From contig OZ257144.1 in assembly GCA_965279205.1 (NCBI GenBank), forward strand, positions 2,976,001 to 3,040,000: DNA of 64,000 bases, given 5' to 3'. The translations under genes and the position numbers were made by a program. The DNA comes from UBA7672 sp965279205. GTDB taxonomy: Bacteria > Pseudomonadota > Alphaproteobacteria > Caulobacterales > Hyphomonadaceae. The notes below the pieces were generated by a model, which was given only the letters and a program-made list of their open reading frames with translations, was not told the DNA's origin and did not search any database. Positions 8,853 to 17,461 of this stretch are shown one piece after another. Every line of letters begins with the position of its first letter. The first letter of the stretch is position 1.

Positions 8853-11483
8853 ATGCGTACGGAAACTCCGCCCCCGGTGAAGCTGACGGACTATCATCCC
8901 TTCCCGTTCCGCATCGAACAGGTGCGCCTGACGTTCCGGCTCGATCCTGGCGCAACAGCGGTCAAATCCGAACTCTCCATTCGTCGCATTGGCGAAGCCG
9001 ATACACCGCTTCGTCTTGACGGCGAAAAGCTGACGCTCAAATGCATCCGGATCAATGGACAGCCGCTGGCTGACGGCGATTTCGCAGTGGAGCCCGACGG
9101 TCTCACCATCTTCCGCCCCGGTGATGTGTTCACGCTCGAAATTGAAACCGAAATCTCGCCCGAGACCAACACGGAGCTGTCAGGTCTCTACATCTCCGGC
9201 AACCGCTTTTGCACGCAGTGCGAAGCCGAGGGCTTCCGCCGCATCACTTACTATCCCGACCGGCCAGACGTGCTTGCGCCCTTCTTCGTGCGCGTAGAGG
9301 CCGAGCGCAGCCGCTGCCCCTACCTGCTTTCCAACGGCAATCCGTCGGGCAGCGGTGAACTTGAAAACGGCCGGCACTTTGCCGAGTGGACCGATCCGCA
9401 CCCGAAGCCGTCCTACCTGTTCGCGCTGGTCGGCGGCGATTTTGATGTGCTCGAGGACAACTTCACGACCTTCTCCGGCAAGCCCGTGAAACTGTCGATC
9501 TTCGTCGAGCAAGGCGATGCACCGCGGGCCGCCTATGCGATGCGATCGCTCAGGAACGCGATGTCATGGGACGAGGATGTGTTCGGTCGCGAATACGATC
9601 TCGACGTCTTCCAGATCGTCGCTGTGCGCGACTTCAACTTCGGCGCGATGGAGAACAAGGGCCTCAACATCTTCAATTCGGCCTACGTGCTGGCCGACGG
9701 CCAGACCGCGACCGACGCCGACTTCGAAGCCATCGAAAGCATCGTGGCGCACGAATACTTCCACAACTGGACGGGCAACCGCATCACCTGTCGCGACTGG
9801 TTCCAGCTCTGCCTGAAGGAGGGCCTGACCGTATATCGCGACCAGGAGTTCACCAAGGCGATGCGCTCGCCGGCCGTGGCGCGCATCAAGGAAGTGATCC
9901 GCCTGCGCACGCGCCAGTTCCCGGAAGATGCTGGCCCACTCGCTCACTCGGTGCGGCCCGACCAGTATGCCCGCATCGACAACCTCTACACGGCGACTGT
10001 CTATGAGAAGGGCGCGGAACTGATCCGCATGCTTCGCATCGTCGTCGGTGAGGAAGCCTTCTTCGCTGGCATGAACCGATATTTCGATACGTTCGATGGC
10101 ACAGCAGCGACGATCGAGGACTTCATAGCGAGCTTCCAGGCGTCGACCAGCCAGGACCTCACGGCCTTCGCGAACTGGTATTCACAAGCGGGCACGCCGG
10201 CCGTACGCGCCAAAGGCGACTACGACGCTGCAACTCGGACGTGGAAGCTCACGCTGACGCAAACCGTACCGCCAACGCCTGGCCAACCGACAAAGACGCC
10301 GTTGCGCATTCCGATGCGCGTGGCGCTGTTCGACGCCAACGGCGCCAAGATGGAAACACGCTTCGGGGGCGTCCCCTCGACCGAGCACGTCGTCCTGCTC
10401 GACAAGGCGTCCAGCCAGTTCGCTTTTTCAGACGTCGCGTCTCAGCCGCGTCCGTCGCTGAACCGTGGCTTCTCGGCTCCGATCCGTCTTTCCGATGACA
10501 TATCCGAATTCGATCGCGCGGCCTTGGCTGGCGCGGACGACGATGCATTTGCACAGTGGGAAGCGCTGCAAACGATTGCCCGCGCCCTCATCCTTGACGC
10601 CGTTCGCGGCGGCGCTCGTGAACCCGACCAGGCACGCCTCACAGCCTATGTTCAGTCGCTTCGCCATTCGGTGATACGCGCCGCGCAGTCTGATCCGGCG
10701 TATGCCGCCCTGCTTCTCTATCTGCCCACGGTCGGCGAACTCATTCTCGATGTGAAGGACGCAGATCCGTCCGCCATCCACGTCGTGCGCCAGCACGTCC
10801 GGCGCACCATCGCACGCTCGCTTGAAGATCTGCTGCTTCTAGTGATCGACAAGGCCGAGCCGGCCACGTTCGATCCATCGGCCCGCGCAGCCGGCCGCCG
10901 GTCCCTTCGTGCTTCTGCCCTATCCTTGCTGTCGTCCCTAGGCGATCGTCATCAAGGCCTCGTGACACAGGCCTACCGCCTCGCCGGCACAATGACGGAG
11001 ACGCTGGCCGCCCTTACGGCGTTGTCGAACATCGAGAGCGACGCATTCGATACGGCGCTGACCGATTTCGAGTCCCGCTGGTCGTCCTCGCCGCTTGTCA
11101 TGGACAAGTGGTTCGGCGTCCAGGCCATGTCGGTGCGCGATGACCTGCGCGAACGCCTGCAGCGCCTGCTTGATCGCGCCGACTATGATCTTCGCAATCC
11201 CAACCGCGTTAGGTCGCTGGCCGCATCCTTCTCGATGAACAATCCGGTCGCGTTCCATACCGCCGACGGCTGGGGCTATCGCTTCCTCGGCGACCTTATC
11301 CTCAAGGTGGACCCGCTTAACGCAGCCCTCTCCGCCCGGCTGTCGACCGCCTTCGAGAGCTGGCGCTCATTCAATGCACCGCGCCGGGAAAAAGCGCGGA
11401 CTGAGCTTGTCCGCCTGTCGGAGGTCAGCCTTTCGAAGAACGCGCTCGACATCATTGACCGCGCCCTTGCCGATCCAGCCTAA
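8853..11483 (+). CDS. pepN: Aminopeptidase N (M1 family zinc metallopeptidase)
   Basis: Cytoplasmic zinc aminopeptidase that removes N-terminal residues from peptides. From the ATG at 8853 it has 876 residues, as expected for the bacterial PepN subfamily. It carries the exopeptidase motif GAMEN (264-268), the zinc site HEYFH (300-304) and the third ligand Glu323. An earlier in-frame ATG at 8802 would add 17 basic residues; I chose 8853 because MRTETPPPVKLTDYHPFPF matches how PepN proteins begin and AAAGGG lies before it. The gene is monocistronic, closed by a terminator at its stop codon. Confidence 0.95.
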   Translation: MRTETPPPVKLTDYHPFPFRIEQVRLTFRLDPGATAVKSELSIRRIGEADTPLRLDGEKLTLKCIRINGQPLADGDFAVEPDGLTIFRPGDVFTLEIETEISPETNTELSGLYISGNRFCTQCEAEGFRRITYYPDRPDVLAPFFVRVEAERSRCPYLLSNGNPSGSGELENGRHFAEWTDPHPKPSYLFALVGGDFDVLEDNFTTFSGKPVKLSIFVEQGDAPRAAYAMRSLRNAMSWDEDVFGREYDLDVFQIVAVRDFNFGAMENKGLNIFNSAYVLADGQTATDADFEAIESIVAHEYFHNWTGNRITCRDWFQLCLKEGLTVYRDQEFTKAMRSPAVARIKEVIRLRTRQFPEDAGPLAHSVRPDQYARIDNLYTATVYEKGAELIRMLRIVVGEEAFFAGMNRYFDTFDGTAATIEDFIASFQASTSQDLTAFANWYSQAGTPAVRAKGDYDAATRTWKLTLTQTVPPTPGQPTKTPLRIPMRVALFDANGAKMETRFGGVPSTEHVVLLDKASSQFAFSDVASQPRPSLNRGFSAPIRLSDDISEFDRAALAGADDDAFAQWEALQTIARALILDAVRGGAREPDQARLTAYVQSLRHSVIRAAQSDPAYAALLLYLPTVGELILDVKDADPSAIHVVRQHVRRTIARSLEDLLLLVIDKAEPATFDPSARAAGRRSLRASALSLLSSLGDRHQGLVTQAYRLAGTMTETLAALTALSNIESDAFDTALTDFESRWSSSPLVMDKWFGVQAMSVRDDLRERLQRLLDRADYDLRNPNRVRSLAASFSMNNPVAFHTADGWGYRFLGDLILKVDPLNAALSARLSTAFESWRSFNAPRREKARTELVRLSEVSLSKNALDIIDRALADPA

Positions 11484-11506
11484 AACGCCTTCGAACGAGG
11501 CATTTT
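11482..11506 (+). terminator. Terminator overlapping the pepN stop
   Basis: Inverted repeat AAAACGCCT / AGGCATTTT (one mismatch) with a 7-nt loop; the A/T-rich ends would give a U-tract on either strand. It starts inside the TAA stop of pepN. Confidence 0.6.
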
Positions 11507-11525
11507 AGGAGCCTGCTCAGTATCG

Positions 11526-11540
11526 TTAACCGATGACTAA
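11526..11540 (+). promoter_or_regulatory. CtrA-like site TTAA-N7-CTAA before EAL gene
   Basis: TTAA at 11526-11529, seven bases, then CTAA at 11537-11540: one mismatch from the TTAA-N7-TTAA CtrA consensus. It lies 48 bp before the EAL gene start. Confidence 0.4.
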
Positions 11541-11587
11541 TGAAGCGTCGTTAGCGTTCATTTGCGTTGACATGGCGGACGGCAGGG

Positions 11588-12715
11588 ATGTCGCTTTCAA
11601 CCCTTGATGGTGGCCGGTTCCGCGACTTTGCGTTCGCGGCCGCCGACCTTTTGGTTTCCACCGACGCCTCGGGCCGCATCATCGAGGCCGAAGGCGACGC
11701 CACGCTTCTGCATCATCCAACCACCGACCGATTGATCGGCCGGAACGCGCTCGACCTCATCAGCGAAGCCGAGGGCACGCGCCTGCGCGAAGAACTCTGG
11801 GCGCTTGGGCCCGGCCGTCGTCTGTCATGGGAGGATGTATCCTCCATTGAGGGCGGTCGTCGCGTTGTCATCCAGCGCAACCAGGCCGCTCCAAACAGTT
11901 TCAGCTTCATCGTCTCGCGCATGCCGGCTTCGACCCGAGTCCGCGGCGATAGCGCGGAAGAACTCATGGCCGAACGTTTCCGCGACGCGGTCATGAACGG
12001 CCGGCTCATGGCGGCGCGCCAACCCGTGGTCGAAACACGCTCCGGCGCCGTAAGCCACTACGAGGTTCTTGCGCGCTTCAATGGCGAGGAATCGCCTGTC
12101 GGATTGATCACCGCTGCCGAGAGGAGCGGACAGATCGCTCACCTCGACTACATCATGATTGCCGCCGCTGCCGCGCAGCTCGAAGCCAATCTCGATCCCG
12201 ACTATCGCCTCGCTGTCAATATTTCTGGCGAGTCGCTTCAGCGCCTGGAAGTGATCCGCGAACTTTGCGCTGTCGTTTCGGGTCACACCTTCCATCGCAG
12301 CCGGCTTATCGTCGAAATCACCGAGTCCGCCCACATCCATGACATTGAAACAGCGGCCCGGGCCGTGAATGCCCTGCGTGCCAGCGGCATCAGCGTTTCG
12401 CTCGATGACTTCGGCGCCGGCTCCGCTTCTTTTGGCTATCTCCGCGCACTCGATGTTGACGGCCTGAAATTCGACGGCAGTTTCCTGGAACAGTCTGAAA
12501 CCAACCTTCGCGGCCTCGCTCTCATGCGCAGCGTCGCGCGGATGTGTGCCGAACTTGGCATCACCTCGGTCGGCGAGCGGATCGAGACGGAGTCCGATCG
12601 CCGGCTGCTGCTGGAGGCAGGCGTCAAATATGCCCAAGGCTATTTCTATGGTCGACCCATTGTCGATGAAGCGTTCTTCACGCGCAGCCCACGTGCGTTG
12701 CGCAGCGCGGCATAG
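11588..12715 (+). CDS. PAS-EAL protein, predicted c-di-GMP phosphodiesterase
   Basis: 375 residues from the ATG at 11588 (GCAGGG ahead); a TTG at 11567 is the alternative. Residues about 10-115 resemble a PAS sensor domain; the EAL domain runs from about 125 to the end. Residues expected for metal binding and catalysis are present: E159 (here EVL instead of EAL), N211, E243, D273-D274 in DDFGAG, K294, E330 and Q350. This supports hydrolysis of cyclic di-GMP, although DDFGAGSASFGYL differs from the common DDFGTGYSSL and lowers certainty of activity. It is followed 21 bp later by a receiver gene, suggesting one operon. Confidence 0.82.
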   Translation: MSLSTLDGGRFRDFAFAAADLLVSTDASGRIIEAEGDATLLHHPTTDRLIGRNALDLISEAEGTRLREELWALGPGRRLSWEDVSSIEGGRRVVIQRNQAAPNSFSFIVSRMPASTRVRGDSAEELMAERFRDAVMNGRLMAARQPVVETRSGAVSHYEVLARFNGEESPVGLITAAERSGQIAHLDYIMIAAAAAQLEANLDPDYRLAVNISGESLQRLEVIRELCAVVSGHTFHRSRLIVEITESAHIHDIETAARAVNALRASGISVSLDDFGAGSASFGYLRALDVDGLKFDGSFLEQSETNLRGLALMRSVARMCAELGITSVGERIETESDRRLLLEAGVKYAQGYFYGRPIVDEAFFTRSPRALRSAA

Positions 12716-12736
12716 CGACAGAAAGCGCAGGATCGC

Positions 12737-13264
12737 ATGTTGGAAAGGCTGAAAGTACTGATCGTCGACGACAACCATCACATGATCAATGTCACCAGAA
12801 CGATCCTGCGAGGCTTCGGCTTGAAAGACTTTTTCGAAGCCAGCGGCGCGTCTGAGGCGTTCACCATCGTATGCAACACGCCCATCGATCTCATCATCAC
12901 GGATTTCGCGATGGAACCGGTCAACGGATGTGAATTCACGAAGATGATCCGGACGGCTGAAGACAGCCCCAATCATTTCGTTCCAATCATCATGCTGACG
13001 GCCTATGCGGAACGCGCCAAGGTCGAGGCTGCCCGTGACGCCGGCGTGACCGAATTCTGCGCAAAACCGATCACCCCGACCGACCTTTACCGGAAGGTGT
13101 GTGGCGTCATTAACACGCCCCGCTCCTTTGTCCGCACCAGCGTCTATTTCGGACCCGATCGCCGCCGTCGCAGGGATGAGAACTACCAGGGCAAGGAACG
13201 CCGGGAAAACCTGTTCGGGCCCAAGGGCGAGATCATGCTGGCCAAGGCCGCCAGCGCGGCCTGA
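12737..13264 (+). CDS. Response regulator, receiver domain with basic C-terminal tail
   Basis: 175 residues. Residues 5-125 form a CheY-like receiver with acidic pocket DD (11-12), phospho-acceptor Asp56 (in LIITDFAM), the TAY switch residues and a conserved lysine in CAKPITP. The last 45 residues (YFGPDRRRRRDENYQGKERR) are basic and may bind RNA, DNA or a partner; no known output domain is seen. The ribosome site GCAGGA precedes the ATG. It sits between a c-di-GMP phosphodiesterase gene and a PdhS-like kinase gene, so that kinase is a reasonable candidate phosphodonor, by inference from position only. Confidence 0.85.
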   Translation: MLERLKVLIVDDNHHMINVTRTILRGFGLKDFFEASGASEAFTIVCNTPIDLIITDFAMEPVNGCEFTKMIRTAEDSPNHFVPIIMLTAYAERAKVEAARDAGVTEFCAKPITPTDLYRKVCGVINTPRSFVRTSVYFGPDRRRRRDENYQGKERRENLFGPKGEIMLAKAASAA

Positions 13265-13315
13265 TCCGCGTCCGGAAGGTGCGGCAAACCTGCGTTAGCC
13301 CCTGATGGCTCACAG

Positions 13316-13331
13316 TTAATGCCTCATTAAC
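13316..13331 (+). promoter_or_regulatory. Full CtrA-type box TTAA-N7-TTAAC
   Basis: TTAA at 13316-13319, seven bases, TTAAC at 13327-13331. It lies 61 bp before the kinase start. Two GANTC sites (GATTC 13349-13353 and GAGTC 13363-13367), targets of the CcrM methylase in this group, lie between the box and the gene. Confidence 0.6.
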
Positions 13332-13391
13332 CCTTTCGCAGCTTTTCCGATTCACAACTGGTGAGTCCGTTCGCTTGCCGAAGGAATTGTA

Positions 13392-15680
13392 TTGGGGACG
13401 AGGGCTGTCAGAGGGGTGAAGGTGCGGGTTCCCGCGCCCAAGAAACCGCGTAGCGCGGTTCCCATTGGCATGCTCGCAGTCCTGCTCCTGGCGTTCGGTG
13501 GATCGCTGGCGCTGAAGGCGCTGGAAGAGCGCCAGTTCGCTGACGCGACCATTCTCCACCAGCAGGCGCGCGAAGCCGAAACGCTCTCAGGCCACGTCCG
13601 CGCCGAACTGATCTCCTCCCGCGCCCGCATGGAAGGCCTGCTGCTTACTGGCGCCTCGCTGGAAGCAATTCGTCGTGGCGTGCCGTTCGACGCTGTCGCC
13701 GAACGCGAGCCGCCGGCTGGCGTCTGGGCGCAGCTGACCGACGAGGACGGCGTGCGTGTCTTTGCAAGGACAAGCCAGGGGCGCTGGATATCCGGCGTCC
13801 GGACCAGCGCCGCCCTGATGCCGGAGGCGCTTGAGAGTCGCTCCTTCTACCTGATCCCCGCCGCGAGCCAACCGCTGAATGCGCGGTTCGAGACCGTGGA
13901 CTTCCAGCGTTCCGCCGTGGCGTGCGCTCCCGTTGCCAATGCGGGGATTGCGGCATGCGTGTTCAGGCCTACGCCGCTGATCGATTTTGGCGACATCAAC
14001 CGCATCGTGATCTACGGCCTCCTTATCGCCGCGCCTCTTCTCGCCGTGTTCGGCCTGGTTGGAACGATCCGCCGCCTGCAACACGAGAAATCGGAAGCCC
14101 TTGCCGCCATACCGTCGCCTTCCACCATTGAGGCAGCCGCATGGAGCGGCTTCGAGGTCACAGGGATGATTGGCCTGTGGCGCTGGAATGCGGCGACGCA
14201 GCTGCTGACTATTGGCAAGGAAGCGGCCGGTCTTGTCGGCGCCACTCGCCATGGCGAGATGAGCCTCGACGAATTCACGTCCATGATCGCCAATGACGAC
14301 CGTGCGCGTGTGCAGACTGCGCTCGAACAGGCCGGACCCGCTCGGCAGATCAATGCTGCCTTCCAGGGCACGGGACGCACCACGGGCAGGTATTTCGAAC
14401 TGATCGGGGGCGCCTCCAACGGTGATTTCACCGGTGCGATCTTGAACGTCACGGACCGCATACAGGCGCAGGCCCGCTCCCGCCGCGCCGAAGCGCTCGC
14501 TCGCACTGCGCTCGATGCCCACCCCGGCCCGTTCGCTGTCTGGGACTCGCGCAAGCGCCTCACCCACTGGAACGCTGCTTTTGCGCGGGTGTTTAACCTC
14601 GACAAGAGCGTCGTCCAGGCCGGCGCATCCTACGATCTGGTCATGGCGGAACTGTCCAAGTTCGTCCGGATTGAGCGTCCACTCGGGGACGATGCCAACG
14701 CCCGCGAAATGCTGCTGCTGTCCGACCAGTGGATACGCCTTGTCGACAGACGCACGTCGACAGATGGCCTGATCACGGTTGGCATCGATATCTCGACGCT
14801 CAAGCGCCAGGAAACCGGCCTCAAGAAGAACGACCAGCGCCTGCGCACCATGGTTGAGGAGCTTCAGCGGGCCAAAGGCCAGGCTCAGGAGCTCGCGGAA
14901 AAATACAACGAAGCCAAACTCAAGGCCGAACGCGCGGCACAAGCCAAGGGCGCCTTCCTCGGCAATATGAGCCACGAACTGCGCACGCCGCTCAACCACA
15001 TCAACGGCTTCTCCGAGATGATGGCCAAGGAAATCTACGGCCCTCTCGGCAATGATCGTTACCGCGAATACGCCGAAGATATCCTCCGGGCCGGAAAACA
15101 TCTCGAGGAGATGATCAACGACATCCTCGACATGTCGAAGGTTGAAGCCGGCAAGATGCGTTTATCGCCTGCGCTGATCGACCCGGTCGACGCCGTTGAC
15201 GCCGCCATCAAGCTGGCCCGCCGCCGCGCAGCCGATCGGGAAGTTTCACTGTCCTTCGATCCCGACGATGAAGTACCCGAGATCAATGGCGACCATCGCG
15301 CCATCAAGCAGATGACGCTCAACCTCATCACCAATTCAGTGAAGTTCACGGATCCTGGCGGCGAGATCCAAATTTCGGTCGCCGTCGAGCGTCAGTGGGT
15401 GGTCATTCGTGTCAAAGACAATGGCATCGGCATTTCGCAGGACGATCTTCCGCGCCTCGGCCAGCCGTTCGAGCAAGTGAACTCACCCGAGGCTGACGTC
15501 CGCAACACCCACGGCACCGGCCTTGGACTTGCGCTGACGAAGTCGTTCGCTGAAATGCACGGCGGCCATCTGTCGATCGAAAGCGAACTCGGCGTTGGGA
15601 CGACGGTCTCGATCTTTCTGCCGACCATTCAGGCGTCAGCTTCAGGCGTTACACCCTCGCGCGAACCCGCTACCGTTTGA
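13392..15680 (+). CDS. PleC/DivJ-class (PdhS-like) sensor histidine kinase
   Basis: 762 residues from a TTG start at 13392 with AAGGA ahead; GTG codons at 13416 and 13422 are alternatives. Membrane segments flank residues 22-40 and about 200-220, enclosing a periplasmic sensor region. PAS-like modules follow, then a coiled linker with QAKGAFLGNMSHELRTPLN, phospho-acceptor His528. The run after the H box (GFSEMM, YGPLG, DILDMSKVEAGKMRL) is diagnostic of the PleC/DivJ/PdhS class that controls DivK and CtrA in alphaproteobacteria. The ATPase motifs DNGIGI and GTGLGLALTKSF are intact. A CtrA-type box and GANTC sites upstream suggest cell-cycle control. Confidence 0.85.
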   Translation: MGTRAVRGVKVRVPAPKKPRSAVPIGMLAVLLLAFGGSLALKALEERQFADATILHQQAREAETLSGHVRAELISSRARMEGLLLTGASLEAIRRGVPFDAVAEREPPAGVWAQLTDEDGVRVFARTSQGRWISGVRTSAALMPEALESRSFYLIPAASQPLNARFETVDFQRSAVACAPVANAGIAACVFRPTPLIDFGDINRIVIYGLLIAAPLLAVFGLVGTIRRLQHEKSEALAAIPSPSTIEAAAWSGFEVTGMIGLWRWNAATQLLTIGKEAAGLVGATRHGEMSLDEFTSMIANDDRARVQTALEQAGPARQINAAFQGTGRTTGRYFELIGGASNGDFTGAILNVTDRIQAQARSRRAEALARTALDAHPGPFAVWDSRKRLTHWNAAFARVFNLDKSVVQAGASYDLVMAELSKFVRIERPLGDDANAREMLLLSDQWIRLVDRRTSTDGLITVGIDISTLKRQETGLKKNDQRLRTMVEELQRAKGQAQELAEKYNEAKLKAERAAQAKGAFLGNMSHELRTPLNHINGFSEMMAKEIYGPLGNDRYREYAEDILRAGKHLEEMINDILDMSKVEAGKMRLSPALIDPVDAVDAAIKLARRRAADREVSLSFDPDDEVPEINGDHRAIKQMTLNLITNSVKFTDPGGEIQISVAVERQWVVIRVKDNGIGISQDDLPRLGQPFEQVNSPEADVRNTHGTGLGLALTKSFAEMHGGHLSIESELGVGTTVSIFLPTIQASASGVTPSREPATV

Positions 15681-15688
15681 TCGAAAAG

Positions 15689-16270
15689 CTATGGCTTCGC
15701 TGGAGATCCGCCAGCGGGCGTTGGCGAAGGCTCTGACCCATCGCCCTTGGGCGCGGCGGGTTTGCCGTCGAGCCCTCTTGGCGGTCCGCCCTTCCCATCC
15801 GTACGCTGCATGCGAGCATTGAAAGGCGTCAGTAGACCAACCGCCGCCGTCGCCCTTGCCTCTGATGGCATCTTGCCAAGATGGCTGATCAATATGTCTT
15901 CCGCGTTCTGCTGCAGCCGTGTCTCGCGCATCTGGAAGATCGCAACAGCATCGCGCAGCTTGATTTCGTCGAAAGGCTCGGCAAGCGCCGCATCATAAAC
16001 GACCTTGCCCGCCTCGCTGAGCCGCTTGCGCTCGTCGCCCATGGCGACCCAGCTTTCGCGCAGCTGCTTGCGTAGTTCGACACGGTCTTCTTCCGGCAGC
16101 TTCGCCCAAGCGGCCGCCACGACATCCGACGTCGGCCCATACCGCTCCAGCTGCAGCTGCACGGACGGCTCGGTGCTCACCGGGCTGAACAGGCGTCCGG
16201 CAACTATCCCGAGAAGCGCGGCATTGAGCGCCAGAGACCCGATCAGGAACAGGGAAAGCTTCGACGGCAT
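15689..16270 (-). CDS. Periplasmic heavy-metal-sensor-like (CpxP/CnrX fold) protein
   Basis: 193 residues with one N-terminal membrane anchor (residues 6-24) and a helical periplasmic domain (WAKLPEEDRVELRKQLRESW, RLQQNAEDI) of the type annotated as 'periplasmic heavy metal sensor'. The last 40 residues are Pro/Gly-rich and probably disordered. No clear metal-ligand cluster (His/Cys) is visible, so metal sensing is doubtful. It is the last gene of a three-gene minus-strand unit with an ECF sigma factor and a membrane-anchored protein, 7 bp after the latter, which suggests a role in controlling that sigma factor. It converges on the PdhS-like kinase gene. Confidence 0.7.
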   Translation of the reverse strand: MPSKLSLFLIGSLALNAALLGIVAGRLFSPVSTEPSVQLQLERYGPTSDVVAAAWAKLPEEDRVELRKQLRESWVAMGDERKRLSEAGKVVYDAALAEPFDEIKLRDAVAIFQMRETRLQQNAEDILISHLGKMPSEARATAAVGLLTPFNARMQRTDGKGGPPRGLDGKPAAPKGDGSEPSPTPAGGSPAKP

Positions 16271-16277
16271 GACTGCC

Positions 16278-16721
16278 CTAGTTCTCCGTGTCGTTCATCG
16301 CGGTGATGAACACCGACCCGGCGCCTGCGCCAGAGAGCGTCAGCATTTTCGCGAAATCCGCTTCGGTAGAAACCGGCTCGCTGGCATAGCCAACTGCAAA
16401 CCCAAGCGCGAGCGAGGCGGCAAGCGCGCCGCCCGCAGCCCATTGCGGTACGGTCCATCGACCAATCCGGCCGGCCGGCCGGCGCACGCTGCGGCGGTTA
16501 GGCGACGCCGCCATCACACGCGTCTCCAGCGAGATCGATGCAGGAGAATCCTTTTCGAGCGCCAACAGGTGATCGAACGCCCGCTCGCTTTCCCAGATGT
16601 CCTTGATCCGGTGCGGCGCAATCTCGAAGAAGGCCTCGGCGTCGCCGCGATCATCCTCCGGCCAGCGTGCGAGTTCAGCGCCGTAAGCGCCAAGCAATTC
16701 CATGAAGCGTGCTTCGTTCAT
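16278..16721 (-). CDS. Putative membrane-anchored anti-sigma factor
   Basis: 147 residues: a cytoplasmic N-terminal part (about 90 residues, helical, ELARWPEDDRGDAEAFFEIAP), one membrane segment at about 94-112 and a short periplasmic tail. It follows the ECF sigma gene by 9 bp, the usual place for a cognate anti-sigma factor. No zinc-binding HxxxCxxC (ZAS) motif is present, so it is not a classical ZAS protein. The assignment rests on position and topology, not on a recognised domain. Confidence 0.6.
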   Translation of the reverse strand: MNEARFMELLGAYGAELARWPEDDRGDAEAFFEIAPHRIKDIWESERAFDHLLALEKDSPASISLETRVMAASPNRRSVRRPAGRIGRWTVPQWAAGGALAASLALGFAVGYASEPVSTEADFAKMLTLSGAGAGSVFITAMNDTEN

Positions 16722-16730
16722 TGTCGTCCC

Positions 16731-17297
16731 TCAACCCGTCTCGATGCCGCTCATCAGGTCTGCCCTCTCGGCGGAGAGAGCGGACTTGAGCGTCCGGCGG
16801 GCGCGTGACAGCAGACTTTCCAGAGCATCAACGCTGACGCCCAGGATTTCCGCCGCCTCGATATTCGTTCTGTCCTGATAGTAACAAAGCACCAGCGCAG
16901 CTCGCTGGCGCTCGGGAAGTTCCTGCAACGCATCACGCACGCGATCTCGCCGCTGACGATCATCAAGCGCACGCGTCGCGGAAGCACGAACATCCGGCGT
17001 CTCGGGCGAAACCTCTCCGCCCTGTCGGCCGCTACGGCGCAATCTGTCAAGACAGAGGTTCATCGCCACCCTGTGCATCCAGGTCTCGAATTTTGCCTGG
17101 CCCGGCTTCCACGCGGCTGCATGCTTCCAGACACGGAGGAAGACCTCCTGCGCCACGTCTTCTGCCTCGGCGTGATCGCCGAGCATCCGGCGCGCAAGAC
17201 CGACCATGCGCGGGAGGTGACGGCGCACGAGTTCGGATGCGGCGCGCTTGTCGCCGGTGCCGACACGACGCACCAGTTCCTCGTCCGGATCCCGCAT
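16731..17297 (-). CDS. ECF-type RNA polymerase sigma factor
   Basis: 188 residues. Region 2 (about 10-80) has HAEAEDVAQEVFLRVWKHA and KFETWMHRVAMNLCLDRLRR. Region 4 (about 118-172) has LQELPERQRAALVLCYYQD and an HTH with AAEILGVSVDALESLLSRARR. It would direct core polymerase to promoters for an extracytoplasmic response. It heads a trio with a membrane-anchored protein and a CpxP-fold periplasmic protein, a common alphaproteobacterial arrangement. No clear autoregulated promoter was identified in the 164 bp upstream. The exact ECF group is not assigned. Confidence 0.92.
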   Translation of the reverse strand: MRDPDEELVRRVGTGDKRAASELVRRHLPRMVGLARRMLGDHAEAEDVAQEVFLRVWKHAAAWKPGQAKFETWMHRVAMNLCLDRLRRSGRQGGEVSPETPDVRASATRALDDRQRRDRVRDALQELPERQRAALVLCYYQDRTNIEAAEILGVSVDALESLLSRARRTLKSALSAERADLMSGIETG

Positions 17298-17461
17298 GGC
17301 CTGAAAGCCAACTCCGAGAATCGCTCCGCCGCCCGATTGGGCCAGATATTCAAAGCTGCACTGCTCTCCACTTTATGCATCCTGCCGCGGCGTTTGCCGA
17401 GCCTTACTTGCTCTTCTGCGGAGCCGTCTCAGCGCGCCGTGCCTACTCCTGTACTCGGATA

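Noticed and set aside
13587..15101. 504-residue minus-strand frame
   Set aside because: Antisense to the PdhS-like kinase gene, whose domains are clear.
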